Notes: a model not told the origin generated them from the sequence alone. A stretch of 64,000 nucleotides of DNA from DATFVA01 sp963839165 (GCA_963839165.1 CAWIUG010000049.1:62001-126000); one strand, 5' to 3'; counted from the first letter of the stretch, positions 51,474-60,698 are shown. Numbers and translations: made by a program.

Positions 51474-51884
51474 ATGCAGATCACTCAGATTCTTTCACTC
51501 TCGTTTGACTCGCTCAAATCCAACCGTTTAAGAACAACTTTAACTGTACTCGGTGTGGTCGTAGGAATATTCTCTATAATTGTTATCATGACTGTTATAA
51601 CTATGCTTCAGGATACGATAGAGAATGGGGTTTCTTTCCTGAATAAAAACACTTTCCAGATACAGAAATTTCCGGTTATCCACACGGGAGGTCCAGGCTC
51701 GTGGCAGAAATACCGCAACAGAAAAGATATTACTCTTGATGATTTCTACCGTTTCGAGCAGCTGATGAAACAGGCAAAGTATATGGGTGCTGAGCAGTCC
51801 ATGTACTGGGAAAGTAGTAAAGTTCGGCAACAAAGAAACAAATCCAAATATTTCTGTCCAGGGGGTTACGATGGGGGCATTTAA
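51474..51884 (+). CDS. MacB-type ABC permease, N-terminal part before a frameshift
   Basis: First 136 residues of a MacB/FtsX-like permease. It has the cytoplasmic start and first helix SNRLRTTLTVLGVVVGIFSIIVIMTVITML, and FLNKNTFQIQKFPV in the periplasmic part. Its sequence tracks the paralogue at 54638 closely up to MGAEQSMYW. From there the frame is lost in a GGGAAA tract (51808-51813). The gene has no ATPase next to it and points away from the efflux operon. Confidence 0.8.
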   Translation: MQITQILSLSFDSLKSNRLRTTLTVLGVVVGIFSIIVIMTVITMLQDTIENGVSFLNKNTFQIQKFPVIHTGGPGSWQKYRNRKDITLDDFYRFEQLMKQAKYMGAEQSMYWESSKVRQQRNKSKYFCPGGYDGGI

Positions 51885-52707
51885 AACAAATGCCATAACT
51901 ATAAAGGACGGGAGGGAAATAAATGAATCGGATGTCCAGCATTCAAATGATGTCTGTGTACTGGGAGATGATGTTACACAGAAAATTTTTCCTAATATAA
52001 ATCCTATTGGACTCACGGTTCGTGTAGACGGTTATCCATTGAGAGTGATCGGCACACTTGAAAAGCAGCCTGAGTTCTTCGGCCAGTCAATGGATAATTA
52101 TATCGTTATGCCAATTACTTCCTTTCAGTCAATGTATGGAAGGCGCTCCCGCAGCATAAGCATTTCCGTACAGTCGTTCAGCAAAGATGACTATAATGCC
52201 GCAATGGAGGCTGCCACGGGGTATATGAGGACAATAAGGAAAGTTCCTGCTGGTGAGGATAATGACTTTGATATATTCAGTAATGAATCTCTGGTTGGAC
52301 AAATAAATGATATTACCAGCGGAGTAAAGATTGGGGCTGTGGTAGTTTCTATTATTGCTCTGCTTGCAGCAGGTGTGGGAATAATGAACATCATGCTTGT
52401 ATCTGTAACAGAAAGAACCAGGGAAATAGGAGTCCGCAAAGCCGTTGGAGCAAGAAGGATCAACATACTTGCGCAATTCCTTATTGAGGCAGTTGTACTC
52501 TGCCTGATTGGGGGTTTTATTGGCATTGCGCTTGGGATAGGTGTGGGCAATTTTGCGGGAAGCTTCCTTAACGCAGACAATGCTATCCCTGTTGATTGGG
52601 TTCTGATTGGTTTAGGTCTTTGTGTTTTTGTTGGAGTTGTCTTCGGAACTTATCCCGCATATAAGGCTTCCAACCTCGATCCGATAGAAGCACTTCGATA
52701 TGAATGA
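51811..52707 (+). CDS. MacB-type ABC permease, C-terminal part after a frameshift
   Basis: Second part of the same permease. It continues the paralogue with VVKFGNKETNPNISVQGVTMGA, then the periplasmic region and three C-terminal helices, including VGIMNIMLVSVTERTREIG with the transmission-like IGVRKAVGARRIN, and ends NLDPIEALRYE exactly like the two permeases of the efflux operon. Deleting one base in the GGGAAA tract gives 410 residues, the same length as the paralogue at 54638. The gene lies 45 bases from the convergent phosphoesterase. Confidence 0.8.
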   Translation, partial: KVVKFGNKETNPNISVQGVTMGAFKTNAITIKDGREINESDVQHSNDVCVLGDDVTQKIFPNINPIGLTVRVDGYPLRVIGTLEKQPEFFGQSMDNYIVMPITSFQSMYGRRSRSISISVQSFSKDDYNAAMEAATGYMRTIRKVPAGEDNDFDIFSNESLVGQINDITSGVKIGAVVVSIIALLAAGVGIMNIMLVSVTERTREIGVRKAVGARRINILAQFLIEAVVLCLIGGFIGIALGIGVGNFAGSFLNADNAIPVDWVLIGLGLCVFVGVVFGTYPAYKASNLDPIEALRYE

Positions 52708-52752
52708 TTTTATAAAGGTGCTGCTAAATCATAGCTGTAATTGTCCGGGCAA

Positions 52753-53568
52753 TTAGTTTGCTCCTCCCTTTTTTACCCACTCCCGGTCGATTTTTTCATA
52801 TTCCGTTGTCTGAGCTGTTTTGAAAACATCCCCCCTCCATTCTCTGACTGATATTCTTATATAAGTTTTCTCCGCTTCAATTACATTAAACGCATTGGGT
52901 TCCTCCCTTATTCGGTTAGAAATTGCCGTACCGGCCTGAACTGATATGATAGAGCTGTTTTGCGAGGGATAGAAAGGTCTTACATCACCATTGTATCCCT
53001 GATGAAGGTGTCCTGCCAGCAGTAAATCGATAGAGCATTTATCGATGATATGCAAAGCTTTGGCGGATCTTCCGACCAGCTTAATCCCGAGATCTCCCGG
53101 AGGAGGAATGAAGGGGTGATGGGTAACAATTATCTTAAATATACTGTTGTCGATAGAACATAATTTATCTTTTAGAACTTCAATCTGTTCTGCTGATATT
53201 CTGCCCGATTTCCAGGTTAATGACCTTGCTGTGTTTATTCCCAGTACAGCCATAGTTTCATCTCTGTAAAAAGGTGAGAGGTCATTGGTTATTATTTTTC
53301 TGTAATTCGTCAGAGCACGCAGGAACCTTGCGAAAACGTTGAAGAGAGGAATATCATGATTTCCGGGAATAATTATTTTTCTGTAATTCAGTCTGTCCAG
53401 GAATGCTTTTGCCTGGAGAAACTGGCCCTTCCGTGCCCGCTGAGTAAGATCACCGCTTACTACCAGGAGATCAGGATTAAGTGATATGATATCCTCTGTA
53501 ATAACATTGGTAATCTTCTTTTCTACGGTTCCAAAATGAAGGTCGGATATATGTACTATTTTTTTCAA
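52753..53568 (-). CDS. Metallophosphoesterase (calcineurin-like, CpdA group)
   Basis: A 271-residue soluble phosphoesterase. It has the full set of dimetal motifs: DLHFG, SGDLTQR, PGNHDIP, VTHHPF and AGHLHQG. The grouping resembles cyclic-nucleotide and phospholipid-related metallophosphoesterases. It overlaps the lipid kinase gene by 4 bases, so a membrane-lipid role is possible; substrate unknown. Confidence 0.88.
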   Translation of the reverse strand: MKKIVHISDLHFGTVEKKITNVITEDIISLNPDLLVVSGDLTQRARKGQFLQAKAFLDRLNYRKIIIPGNHDIPLFNVFARFLRALTNYRKIITNDLSPFYRDETMAVLGINTARSLTWKSGRISAEQIEVLKDKLCSIDNSIFKIIVTHHPFIPPPGDLGIKLVGRSAKALHIIDKCSIDLLLAGHLHQGYNGDVRPFYPSQNSSIISVQAGTAISNRIREEPNAFNVIEAEKTYIRISVREWRGDVFKTAQTTEYEKIDREWVKKGGAN

Positions 53569-54443
53569 ATCAGCCTGGAATTATTAAATCTTAAAGACTC
53601 TGGTCTTATCTTATAGTGCAGGGGTGTTTCCAATTTAACAACCTCACCATCCATTGAAACTTCGAGTTTTCGTTTATTTGAATAAATTATAATTTCTTCA
53701 TTGTGAAGGATCTGGAAATTTTCTTCCTGATCAAGCCTGCCTGAGAGCGTCTTGAAAATTAAACGCAGGTAAGAAATCCTTCCTCCAAACTTTGGATAAT
53801 AAATGCTGAGTCTGCCGTCATGCAAACCCTCTCTGCTCCCCAGGTTAAACAAGTCGAACTTATAACTATTGTTACCAATAAAGACGAAAGGGGTTTTACA
53901 TTTTACCATATTTCCATCGGACTTTATTGCTACGTTAATTTTCGGTATGGATTTAAGTACAGTCAGCGTTGCCTTAAGCATGGCCGCCCATTTGTTTCCT
54001 CCGAATTTCATTTGTTCTTCCCTCCGTTTTACTACCCTTGGATAAAGACCTATCGAGGAATTATTCAGAAAAATATGATCGTTCACACTGGCAGTATCAA
54101 ATAAGGCCGTATGGCCTTCAAGTAAAACTTTTGCAGCCTCATCAACATTCAAAGGGATCCCTGCATCTTTGGCGAAATGATTAAGAGTACCTGCAGGGAT
54201 AATTCCCATTGTCCTTTTCAACTTAACTGCCCTTTCAGCTATGGCATTTACTGTACCGTCACCCCCGGCAGCAATAAGAGTTTCATAGGTTTCATTACTT
54301 ATCTTTTCAAGAATCTCAGGCAGGTTCTTTTCGGAAATTTCAAACGTATCGTATTGAAAATCTGCATCTATAAGGTGATTAGATAATTGCTTTAGACCGT
54401 TTCCCTGACCTGCTTTTTCATTAATTACAATCGCTGCTTTCAT
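53565..54443 (-). CDS. Diacylglycerol kinase-like lipid kinase (YegS/BmrU family)
   Basis: A 292-residue lipid kinase catalytic domain. It contains NEKAGQGNGLKQL at the start, the nucleotide-binding GGDGTVNAIAERA and IIPAGTLNHFAKDAGIP, and the conserved C-terminal region with SMDGEVV. The family phosphorylates diacylglycerol, sphingosine-like or isoprenoid lipids. It overlaps the phosphoesterase by 4 bases. Upstream is the end of the efflux operon. Confidence 0.9.
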   Translation of the reverse strand: MKAAIVINEKAGQGNGLKQLSNHLIDADFQYDTFEISEKNLPEILEKISNETYETLIAAGGDGTVNAIAERAVKLKRTMGIIPAGTLNHFAKDAGIPLNVDEAAKVLLEGHTALFDTASVNDHIFLNNSSIGLYPRVVKRREEQMKFGGNKWAAMLKATLTVLKSIPKINVAIKSDGNMVKCKTPFVFIGNNSYKFDLFNLGSREGLHDGRLSIYYPKFGGRISYLRLIFKTLSGRLDQEENFQILHNEEIIIYSNKRKLEVSMDGEVVKLETPLHYKIRPESLRFNNSRLI

Positions 54444-54600
54444 ATACTTAATTCAGATTATTATATAAGATAAGCTATAATGAGCGATCCAAAAATTAAC
54501 CAGGTTAAATTTTAATGCGGATCACAATCGAGCGGGTATGCAGTATTATTTGTGTAGTAAGCTTGTGTGGATTGTAAGGGAAAGCATTGATGCCTGAACA

Positions 54601-54625
54601 TCACCGGGTCAGGAAAACCCGGTGA
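54601..54625. terminator. Strong stem-loop at the end of the efflux operon
   Basis: TCACCGGGT (54601-54609) and ACCCGGTGA (54617-54625) are a perfect 9-bp inverted repeat with a 7-base loop. It lies 12 bases beyond the permease stop codon on the minus strand. There is no T-tract directly after it in that direction, so it may be a factor-assisted terminator or an mRNA-stabilising hairpin. Confidence 0.55.
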
Positions 54626-54637
54626 CTAAAAATCAGT

Positions 54638-55870
54638 TTATTCGTATCGAAGTGCTTCTATGGGATCGAGGTTAGCTGCTTTGTATGCAGGGTATGTTCC
54701 AAAAATTATTCCTACAAAAAGGCATAAGGATAATCCAATTATAACCCAGTCAAACGGTATGGCTGCTTTTGCATTGAGAAAGCTTCCGGCTATATTCCCT
54801 ATACCGACCCCAAGTACAATGCCGATAAATCCTCCTACGATACAAAGAGTAATTGCCTCAAGGAGGAACTGAAATAATATATTACTCCTGCGGGCTCCAA
54901 TAGCTTTTCTTATACCAATTTCTCTTGTTCTCTCAGTTACAGATACCAGCATAATATTCATTATTCCCACGCCTGCCGCAAGCAATGCAATAATTGACAC
55001 AACCAGCGCACCGATACGGATACCTGAGGTGATATCATTAACCTGCGTTATCATCGATTCATTACTGAAAATATAGAAATTATCTTCTTCCCCTGGCGGT
55101 ACTTTCCTGATAGTTCTCATATATCCTGTGGCGGCATCTATTACATTATTATATTCTTCTTTATCCGGAGCCATAACTGTAATGTTAATACTATTATTGT
55201 ATTTACCGTACTTCTGCTGAAACGTGGAGATCGGCATTACGATATAAGAGTCGCGTGACTGACCAAACATCGAAGGTTGTTTTTCAAGCACACCAATTAC
55301 CTGCAGCGGTTTGCTGTCGACCCTGATCACCTGTCCCACAGGATCAACGTTTATAAACAGCTTATTTACAACCTCCTGCCCTATAATGCAAACATCATTT
55401 GAATAGGTCTCATCCGATTCCCGGAATTCCCTTCCCTGTTCAACATTCCAATTATTGGTTTTCATTGCTCCAAGCGTTACACCTGCTACACTGATATTCG
55501 GATTGGTCTCTTTGTTTCCGAAGGTGATCTGTTTCCCAAACTGCCATTGCTCCGCACCTATGTAGAGAGCCTGGGTAAGCATACCATGCAGCCTGTTAAA
55601 GTCTTCCAGGGTGAGGTCGGGACGGTTTCTGTATCGTTCTCTCCATCCGGGTCCTCCACCCATCATATTCGGAAATTTCTGGATCTGAAATGTATTCTTA
55701 TTTAGTTGTGAAAAACCGCTTTCAATACTCTTCTGCAGCATCGTAATGATCGTCATAATAACAATAATGGAAAAAATACCTACAACAACACCAAGCACAG
55801 TCAGCATGGTGCGCAGCTTGTTCGTCCTGAGCGACCTGAAAGCAACCGTTATAACTTCTGAAAATCTCAT
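54638..55870 (-). CDS. MacB-type ABC efflux permease (second of the operon)
   Basis: A 410-residue permease with a single N-terminal helix (LRTMLTVLGVVVGIFSIIVIM), a large periplasmic domain (MacB-PCD-like) and three C-terminal helices. The cytoplasmic TERTREIGIRKAIGARRSNI loop contacts the ATPase. It ends NLDPIEALRYE. It is a close paralogue of the orphan permease at 51474 and more distant from the neighbour at 55916. With one ATPase and two different permeases, the complex is probably a heterodimer. It starts 45 bases after the other permease. Confidence 0.9.
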   Translation of the reverse strand: MRFSEVITVAFRSLRTNKLRTMLTVLGVVVGIFSIIVIMTIITMLQKSIESGFSQLNKNTFQIQKFPNMMGGGPGWRERYRNRPDLTLEDFNRLHGMLTQALYIGAEQWQFGKQITFGNKETNPNISVAGVTLGAMKTNNWNVEQGREFRESDETYSNDVCIIGQEVVNKLFINVDPVGQVIRVDSKPLQVIGVLEKQPSMFGQSRDSYIVMPISTFQQKYGKYNNSINITVMAPDKEEYNNVIDAATGYMRTIRKVPPGEEDNFYIFSNESMITQVNDITSGIRIGALVVSIIALLAAGVGIMNIMLVSVTERTREIGIRKAIGARRSNILFQFLLEAITLCIVGGFIGIVLGVGIGNIAGSFLNAKAAIPFDWVIIGLSLCLFVGIIFGTYPAYKAANLDPIEALRYE

Positions 55871-55915
55871 ATCATTTCTCCATTATTCCATACTGAATCT
55901 TAATTCTTAAATTTT

Positions 55916-57151
55916 TTATTCATATCTAAGCGCCTCAACCGGGTCCATCTTTGCAGCCGAATACGCTGGCGCGAGTCCTGCTATAATGCCTGTCAGCAGA
56001 GAGATTAATATTGCTATAATAACTGCATCATACTGTACTGAGGTAGGTATGAACTGATTAACCATCATACTGAGTAATACTGCCAGAAGCAGCCCAACGA
56101 GGCCTCCCATTATACATATTGTAGATGATTCAAGCAGGAACTGTCCTAGTATGGTTCGCCTTTTAGCGCCGATTGCTTTTCTCAAACCAATCTCCTTTGT
56201 CCTCTCTTTCACTGAAACAAACATTATATTCATAATCCCGATAGCACCCACAAAGAGGGAAAGTCCTGTAATAAATAAACCGGCAATCTGGATAACACCA
56301 ACAATGCTGTTATAGTTATCCATGAGACCCTCCTGTTGGTTGATAGAGAAATCGTTTTCTTCATCGTATGTCAACCCTCTTATTTTCCTCATAATTCCCT
56401 CAGCCTCAGCTTTTGTATCTTCAAGTAATGCCGGACTTGCAGCGCGAACATTAATAGTTACCGATCCATGCATCTGACTTGTGAAATTCTTGAAAATAGT
56501 TCCTATCGGTACAAATACCTGATTATCGGGATTAAAACTTCCGAGCATAAAGCTTCCCTGTTCAGTAAGCACACCAATAACCTTATAATTAATACCACCG
56601 ATCTTTATCGTTTTATCTATTGGATCCTCCCGGGGAAAAAGGTTCTTCGACAGTTCACTGCCAATAACGGCTACCTGCCTTGAGCTTTTAGCTTCAATCT
56701 CGCTATAAAATCTACCCTCAGAAAAAGTAAAGTTTGTAGTCTTGACATAATCAGCACTCGACCCGTTTATATTTACGGCATCAGTTCTCCTGTCTTCATA
56801 TTTCACTGTCTGCCTCGTATTGGTGACTGGGGCAACTGCCAATGGAAGTTTCGCCATATTCTTAAATTCTTCGAAATCCTCCATGCTCAGGTTTCTTCTA
56901 TTGCGCATCTTCCACCATTCTTCATTTGAGAACCATGCCCATTTATCAATATAAAGAACATCAGAACCAAGGGCGCTTATACCATTCTGGAAGGAATTAT
57001 CGATGCCTTTAATTGCAGTTGTCATTACGACCACCGAAGTAACACCGATAATAATACCAAGCATGGTAAGAATGGACCTCACCTTATTCGCCCGGATTGC
57101 CCTGAGGGCGATCATCATACTCTCTTTAAGTTCAAACAGGAATGTACTCAT
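55916..57151 (-). CDS. MacB-type ABC efflux permease (first of the operon)
   Basis: A 411-residue permease with the same plan: N-terminal helix with VRSILTMLGIIIGVTSVVVMTTAI, periplasmic domain and three C-terminal helices. The coupling loop is KERTKEIGLRKAIGAKRRT and the end is KMDPVEALRYE. It differs from the second permease in the periplasmic part (ANNWAWFSNEEW-like DKWAWFSNEEWWKMRNRRN), so the two may line different halves of the channel. It lies 18 bases downstream of the ATPase gene. Confidence 0.9.
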   Translation of the reverse strand: MSTFLFELKESMMIALRAIRANKVRSILTMLGIIIGVTSVVVMTTAIKGIDNSFQNGISALGSDVLYIDKWAWFSNEEWWKMRNRRNLSMEDFEEFKNMAKLPLAVAPVTNTRQTVKYEDRRTDAVNINGSSADYVKTTNFTFSEGRFYSEIEAKSSRQVAVIGSELSKNLFPREDPIDKTIKIGGINYKVIGVLTEQGSFMLGSFNPDNQVFVPIGTIFKNFTSQMHGSVTINVRAASPALLEDTKAEAEGIMRKIRGLTYDEENDFSINQQEGLMDNYNSIVGVIQIAGLFITGLSLFVGAIGIMNIMFVSVKERTKEIGLRKAIGAKRRTILGQFLLESSTICIMGGLVGLLLAVLLSMMVNQFIPTSVQYDAVIIAILISLLTGIIAGLAPAYSAAKMDPVEALRYE

Positions 57152-57169
57152 AATATCACCATATTTTAG

Positions 57170-57892
57170 TTATAGACCGGCTGCAGCTCTTGGTTTGGGA
57201 ATATACCGTTTAGCAACCAGATGATCATTCTCAATCAATCCATCCTTAATGCGAATAATCCTGGCAGCATGCTCAGCAATATACTCTTCATGAGTAACCA
57301 GTATTATTGTGTTGCCTTTTTCATAAATCTCATTGAATAGAATCATTATCTCTTCACCGGTTTTAGAATCAAGGTTACCGGTAGGTTCATCTGCAAGTAT
57401 TATCGAAGGCTTTGTCACCAGAGCTCTTGCAATTGCAACTCTTTGCCTCTGTCCTCCTGAAAGTTCATTCGGTTTGTGATGCATCCTGTCTTTCAGACCT
57501 ACATCAATCAGCGCAGTCTGCGCCCTCTCACGTCTCTCAGCATAAGGGAGGCCTGCGTATATCAAAGGCAGTTCCACATTATGTATTGCATCAGATCTTG
57601 AAAGCAGGTTGAATGTCTGGAAAACGAATCCTATCTCCCTGTTCCTGATCTGAGCAAGCTGATTATCAGTCATCTCACTTACACTATTTCCTTTGAAATC
57701 ATATATTCCTGATGTTGGCGTATCGAGGCAGCCGAGCATATTCATCAATGTCGACTTTCCTGAACCCGAGGGTCCCATAATAGCAACGTACTCATTTTTA
57801 TTAATTTTTATAGAAACATCCCTGAGTGCATGCACTTCTTCACTTCCAACCTGGTAAACCTTTGCTATATGTTCAATATTGATAATATTCAT
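57170..57892 (-). CDS. MacB-type ABC ATPase (LolD/MacB family)
   Basis: A 240-residue ATPase with intact motifs: Walker A GPSGSGKST, Q-loop VFQTFNLL, signature LSGGQRQRVAIARAL, Walker B ILADEPTGNLDS and H-loop LVTHEEYIAEHA. The start at 57892 (MNIINIEHIAK) is preferred. A frame-extension to 58000 would overlap the adaptor gene by about 100 bases and would not resemble the family. The adaptor's stop is at 57897, so the ATPase begins 4 bases later. It energises both permeases downstream. Confidence 0.92.
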   Translation of the reverse strand: MNIINIEHIAKVYQVGSEEVHALRDVSIKINKNEYVAIMGPSGSGKSTLMNMLGCLDTPTSGIYDFKGNSVSEMTDNQLAQIRNREIGFVFQTFNLLSRSDAIHNVELPLIYAGLPYAERRERAQTALIDVGLKDRMHHKPNELSGGQRQRVAIARALVTKPSIILADEPTGNLDSKTGEEIMILFNEIYEKGNTIILVTHEEYIAEHAARIIRIKDGLIENDHLVAKRYIPKPRAAAGL

Positions 57893-57896
57893 TCTT

Positions 57897-59201
57897 TTAA
57901 TCCGCTTTTTTATTGTCTGAACCGAAGGCTTTACCTTTTTCTTCAATCCGAACATTTGAACCGTCTGCAAGATCCCTGGAGATCGCACGGTAACTTCCAC
58001 TTATCACCTGCTGTCCGGTATCCAGTCCTGTTGTCACCTCGATGAAATTATCATCGCTGATACCAGTTTCTACATTAACAACGCTGGCCTTATTATTCTT
58101 CACAACGAACACAATCTCTTGTAGTTTCTTCGGAGAAAGTTCTTTCTTCTTATCCTCTTTTACTGCAATCTCTCCATCTCCTTCTTCAGGTTGAGATATC
58201 TCTGACTGATTCCTTGCTGTAACGCTCTGTATCGGAACAGCAACAACATTATGTCTCGTTTCCGTCCGTATATCTGCATTACACGACATTCCCGGCCGCA
58301 ATTGATCGTCAGGTGAAAATAGTTTAACCTTTACATCAAAGTTTACAACCTGTTCCTGAGTTCCAAGTCCTTCTGAAATGGCGCTATTCCCTATTTCAGT
58401 AACGGTACCTTTGAATATCCTGTCACCGAATGCGTCAACTTTGATGTGTGCAGTATCGCCGATAGAAATAAGAACTACGTCATTTTCATCCACATCTACG
58501 CTGGCTTCGATATTGCTAAGGTCAGATACCGTCATCATATCGGTACCCTGGCTGAATCCGCTTCCAAGCACTCTTTCCCCAAGCTCAACGTTAAGTTTGG
58601 TGATTGTGCCGGTCATTGGAGAGAAGATAGTCGTTTTATTAAGCTGTTCATCAGATTCTTTTAGACTGGCTTCCATCTGGGAAACATTAGCCTGGGCAGC
58701 TTCATATGATGCTTGTGAAGATAAATATGAACTCTTCGAAGTTTCGAGTTCTGCATCACTCGATAAACCTTTTGCATGAAGTTCTTTTACCCGGTTAAAA
58801 TCAGAAGTCAGCTTGTCGAGCTCTGCTTTTCTCATAGCAAGGGTAGCTTTAGCACCCTGCAGGTTTGCATTAGCCCTGTCTCTTGCTGCTTTATAGGAGT
58901 CGGCCTTAATTTTTATAAGAAGGTCACCCTTCTTTACAAAATTACCCTCTTTAACAGGCAGCGAGACGATCTCTCCTGTCACCTCAGGGGTAATCACTAC
59001 CTGGAATTCAGGGTTAATTTTCCCTGTTGCAGAGACAGTCTGCGTAATATCTCTCTTTTGAACTGGTTCGGTTTGGACAGGTATTATTTCCTCCTTGCTT
59101 CCGCCGATCAGTGCTATTAGTATCAGAGCAACGATTAATACACCCATTCCTCCGAAGATATACAGTTTCTTCTTCGATTTTTTTTGTTTCCCGTTAGCCA
59201 T
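57897..59201 (-). CDS. MacA-type periplasmic adaptor (HlyD/RND membrane-fusion protein)
   Basis: A 434-residue membrane-fusion protein with a basic N-terminal cytoplasmic stub (KQKKSKKK), one helix (LYIFGGMGVLIVALILIALI), a biotinyl-lipoyl-like hairpin (GEIVSLPVKEGNFVKKGDLL), a long coiled-coil hairpin (about 105-185) and the beta-barrel domain with FSPMTGTITKLNV and GERVLGSG. It connects the inner-membrane permeases with TolC. A charged insert (EEGDGEIAVKEDKKKELSPK) lies in the membrane-proximal part. It lies 40 bases downstream of tolC. Confidence 0.92.
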   Translation of the reverse strand: MANGKQKKSKKKLYIFGGMGVLIVALILIALIGGSKEEIIPVQTEPVQKRDITQTVSATGKINPEFQVVITPEVTGEIVSLPVKEGNFVKKGDLLIKIKADSYKAARDRANANLQGAKATLAMRKAELDKLTSDFNRVKELHAKGLSSDAELETSKSSYLSSQASYEAAQANVSQMEASLKESDEQLNKTTIFSPMTGTITKLNVELGERVLGSGFSQGTDMMTVSDLSNIEASVDVDENDVVLISIGDTAHIKVDAFGDRIFKGTVTEIGNSAISEGLGTQEQVVNFDVKVKLFSPDDQLRPGMSCNADIRTETRHNVVAVPIQSVTARNQSEISQPEEGDGEIAVKEDKKKELSPKKLQEIVFVVKNNKASVVNVETGISDDNFIEVTTGLDTGQQVISGSYRAISRDLADGSNVRIEEKGKAFGSDNKKAD

Positions 59202-59241
59202 TAGAAATTACTCCTAGTAATAATTTTAATTCCAAAAATTT

Positions 59242-60576
59242 TTATTCGTACTGCTTATAATTAAGTACACCAAGGTAGTACTTAAGTTGTTCACTCAGAA
59301 CCACATATGCGAACTTGGCATTAATATAATTTGTACGTGCAGTGGTATAATTAGAGTTTGCGATCAGAACGTTCAGGAGAGTACCTGAACCAAGAGAATA
59401 TTTTTCTTCTTCAATTCTTCTGTTCTCTTCAGCAGCTTTCACATTCTTTTCATTTACATTAAGACTTTTTTCGGCTGCCTGAAGATCAAGATAATTTTTC
59501 TGAATGTTCCTTTTAATGTTACGTTCCAGTTCGGTAAGCTCAACATCTTTATTTTCTGCATCTACTTCTGCAATCTGAACCCGGTTTTCTGTTGAAAATC
59601 CTGAAAAAATAGGTATGCTTAATGTAGCACTTACAGTAAGATTTTTCGAATCATTCAGATTTTTAATTTCATCAGATCTCAGCTGGTAGCTTATATTGCC
59701 CGTCAAACGGGGGAAATAACCCGACTGAGCAATCGTAATTCCGTTTTGTGCACTTTCAAGATTTAGTTTTGCACTTTTGTAATCACTCCTTGTACTCAGT
59801 GCACGCGTAACCAGTTCCGATAAATCCTGGTAATCCGTCTCTTTCCCTGTTTCAGGTACATTTTCAACCGGTTCCTCAAATTCATAATCTGCGAGTACAT
59901 CCAGTCCTAAATAATACAAAAGATTAGTTCTGGCAGTCTCCAGGTCATTTTTAGTCTGGATCAATGCAAGTTCAGCGTTACCTGACTGAACCTGCTGGTT
60001 ATAAACATCAGCAAGCGTTACAGCACCAAGTTTATTTCTTTCTGTAATGGTTTCCAGGTTTTTCTGATTCCATTTAACATCATCTTCCTTTACATTCAGC
60101 AGCTGATTTGCATTGATTACATCATAGTACAGACTAATTGTCTGGAAGACAATATCCTGCTTCATTCTTTCGACTGTAAGTTTCCAGGATTCCAGATCAT
60201 TCTGAGTCTGCGATAAGGAAGCTATATTGGAAAGGCCATCAAATAAAGTGATGTCACTGCTGGCTCCGACGGTATAGTTCCTGCTCTGTGTAGAAGAATA
60301 CGGCAGGGGAAATTCGGAACCCTGTATAATGATACTTCCACCTTTTTGTTCGGATTTCGACCAGTACCAATTTCCATATGCTCCTAATGTAGGGAGGAAA
60401 TTACCAACAGCAGCTTTTACATTAGACTGGTAGGATTTTAATGTATTCTCACCCTTCTGAAGAGTTGTATTTTTATTAAGCGCAGTATTTATTGCTTCAT
60501 CAAGGCTTAATGTCTTTTGCGCAAAGGATGCATAGCTAAAAGTAAGCAGACATATTAAGCTTAGAAAAAATCGCAT
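59242..60576 (-). CDS. tolC: TolC-family outer-membrane efflux protein
   Basis: A 444-residue outer-membrane factor with a signal peptide ending near ASFAQ (about residue 19). Two repeats of the efflux (OEP) domain follow, with the repeated pattern LSLDEAINTALNKNTTLQ and ADVYNQQVQSGNAELALIQTKNDL, and in the second half LSELVTRALSTRSDYKSA and NYTTARTNYINAKF. It is the first gene of the tripartite efflux operon. An inverted repeat about 94-122 bases upstream of its ATG is a candidate operator. The pump's substrate is unknown. Confidence 0.92.
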   Translation of the reverse strand: MRFFLSLICLLTFSYASFAQKTLSLDEAINTALNKNTTLQKGENTLKSYQSNVKAAVGNFLPTLGAYGNWYWSKSEQKGGSIIIQGSEFPLPYSSTQSRNYTVGASSDITLFDGLSNIASLSQTQNDLESWKLTVERMKQDIVFQTISLYYDVINANQLLNVKEDDVKWNQKNLETITERNKLGAVTLADVYNQQVQSGNAELALIQTKNDLETARTNLLYYLGLDVLADYEFEEPVENVPETGKETDYQDLSELVTRALSTRSDYKSAKLNLESAQNGITIAQSGYFPRLTGNISYQLRSDEIKNLNDSKNLTVSATLSIPIFSGFSTENRVQIAEVDAENKDVELTELERNIKRNIQKNYLDLQAAEKSLNVNEKNVKAAEENRRIEEEKYSLGSGTLLNVLIANSNYTTARTNYINAKFAYVVLSEQLKYYLGVLNYKQYE

Positions 60577-60669
60577 TAGTTTCTCCCGACAAATTGTTTG
60601 AAAGAATCAGAATTTAATTGTTCTTTAGACGTTGAACGGATTCATTAAGTTACTATCCAAGTACTAAAT

Positions 60670-60698
60670 TTCTTCAGTTGTAATGAATAACTGAAGAA
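60670..60698. promoter_or_regulatory. 10-bp inverted repeat upstream of the efflux operon (candidate operator)
   Basis: TTCTTCAGTT (60670-60679) and AACTGAAGAA (60689-60698) are perfect inverted repeats with a 9-base spacer. They lie in the 238-base gap between cca and tolC. The symmetry and position suggest a dimeric repressor site for the pump. It could instead be a terminator for cca, but no T-tract follows. Confidence 0.5.

Noticed and set aside
51540..52580. Several minus-strand frames across the orphan permease
   Set aside because: They are antisense to a gene whose amino-acid sequence aligns with an intact paralogue; no ribosome-binding sites.
51474..55870. Invertible segment between the two inverted permease copies
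   Set aside because: The copies are too diverged at nucleotide level (about 80% in the compared part, longest exact matches near 14 bases) for recent recombination, and no recombinase or inverted recombination site was seen.
57893..58000. N-terminal extension of the MacB-type ATPase by 36 codons
   Set aside because: It would overlap the adaptor gene by about 100 bases and does not resemble the ATPase family; the ATG at 57892 directly follows the adaptor stop.
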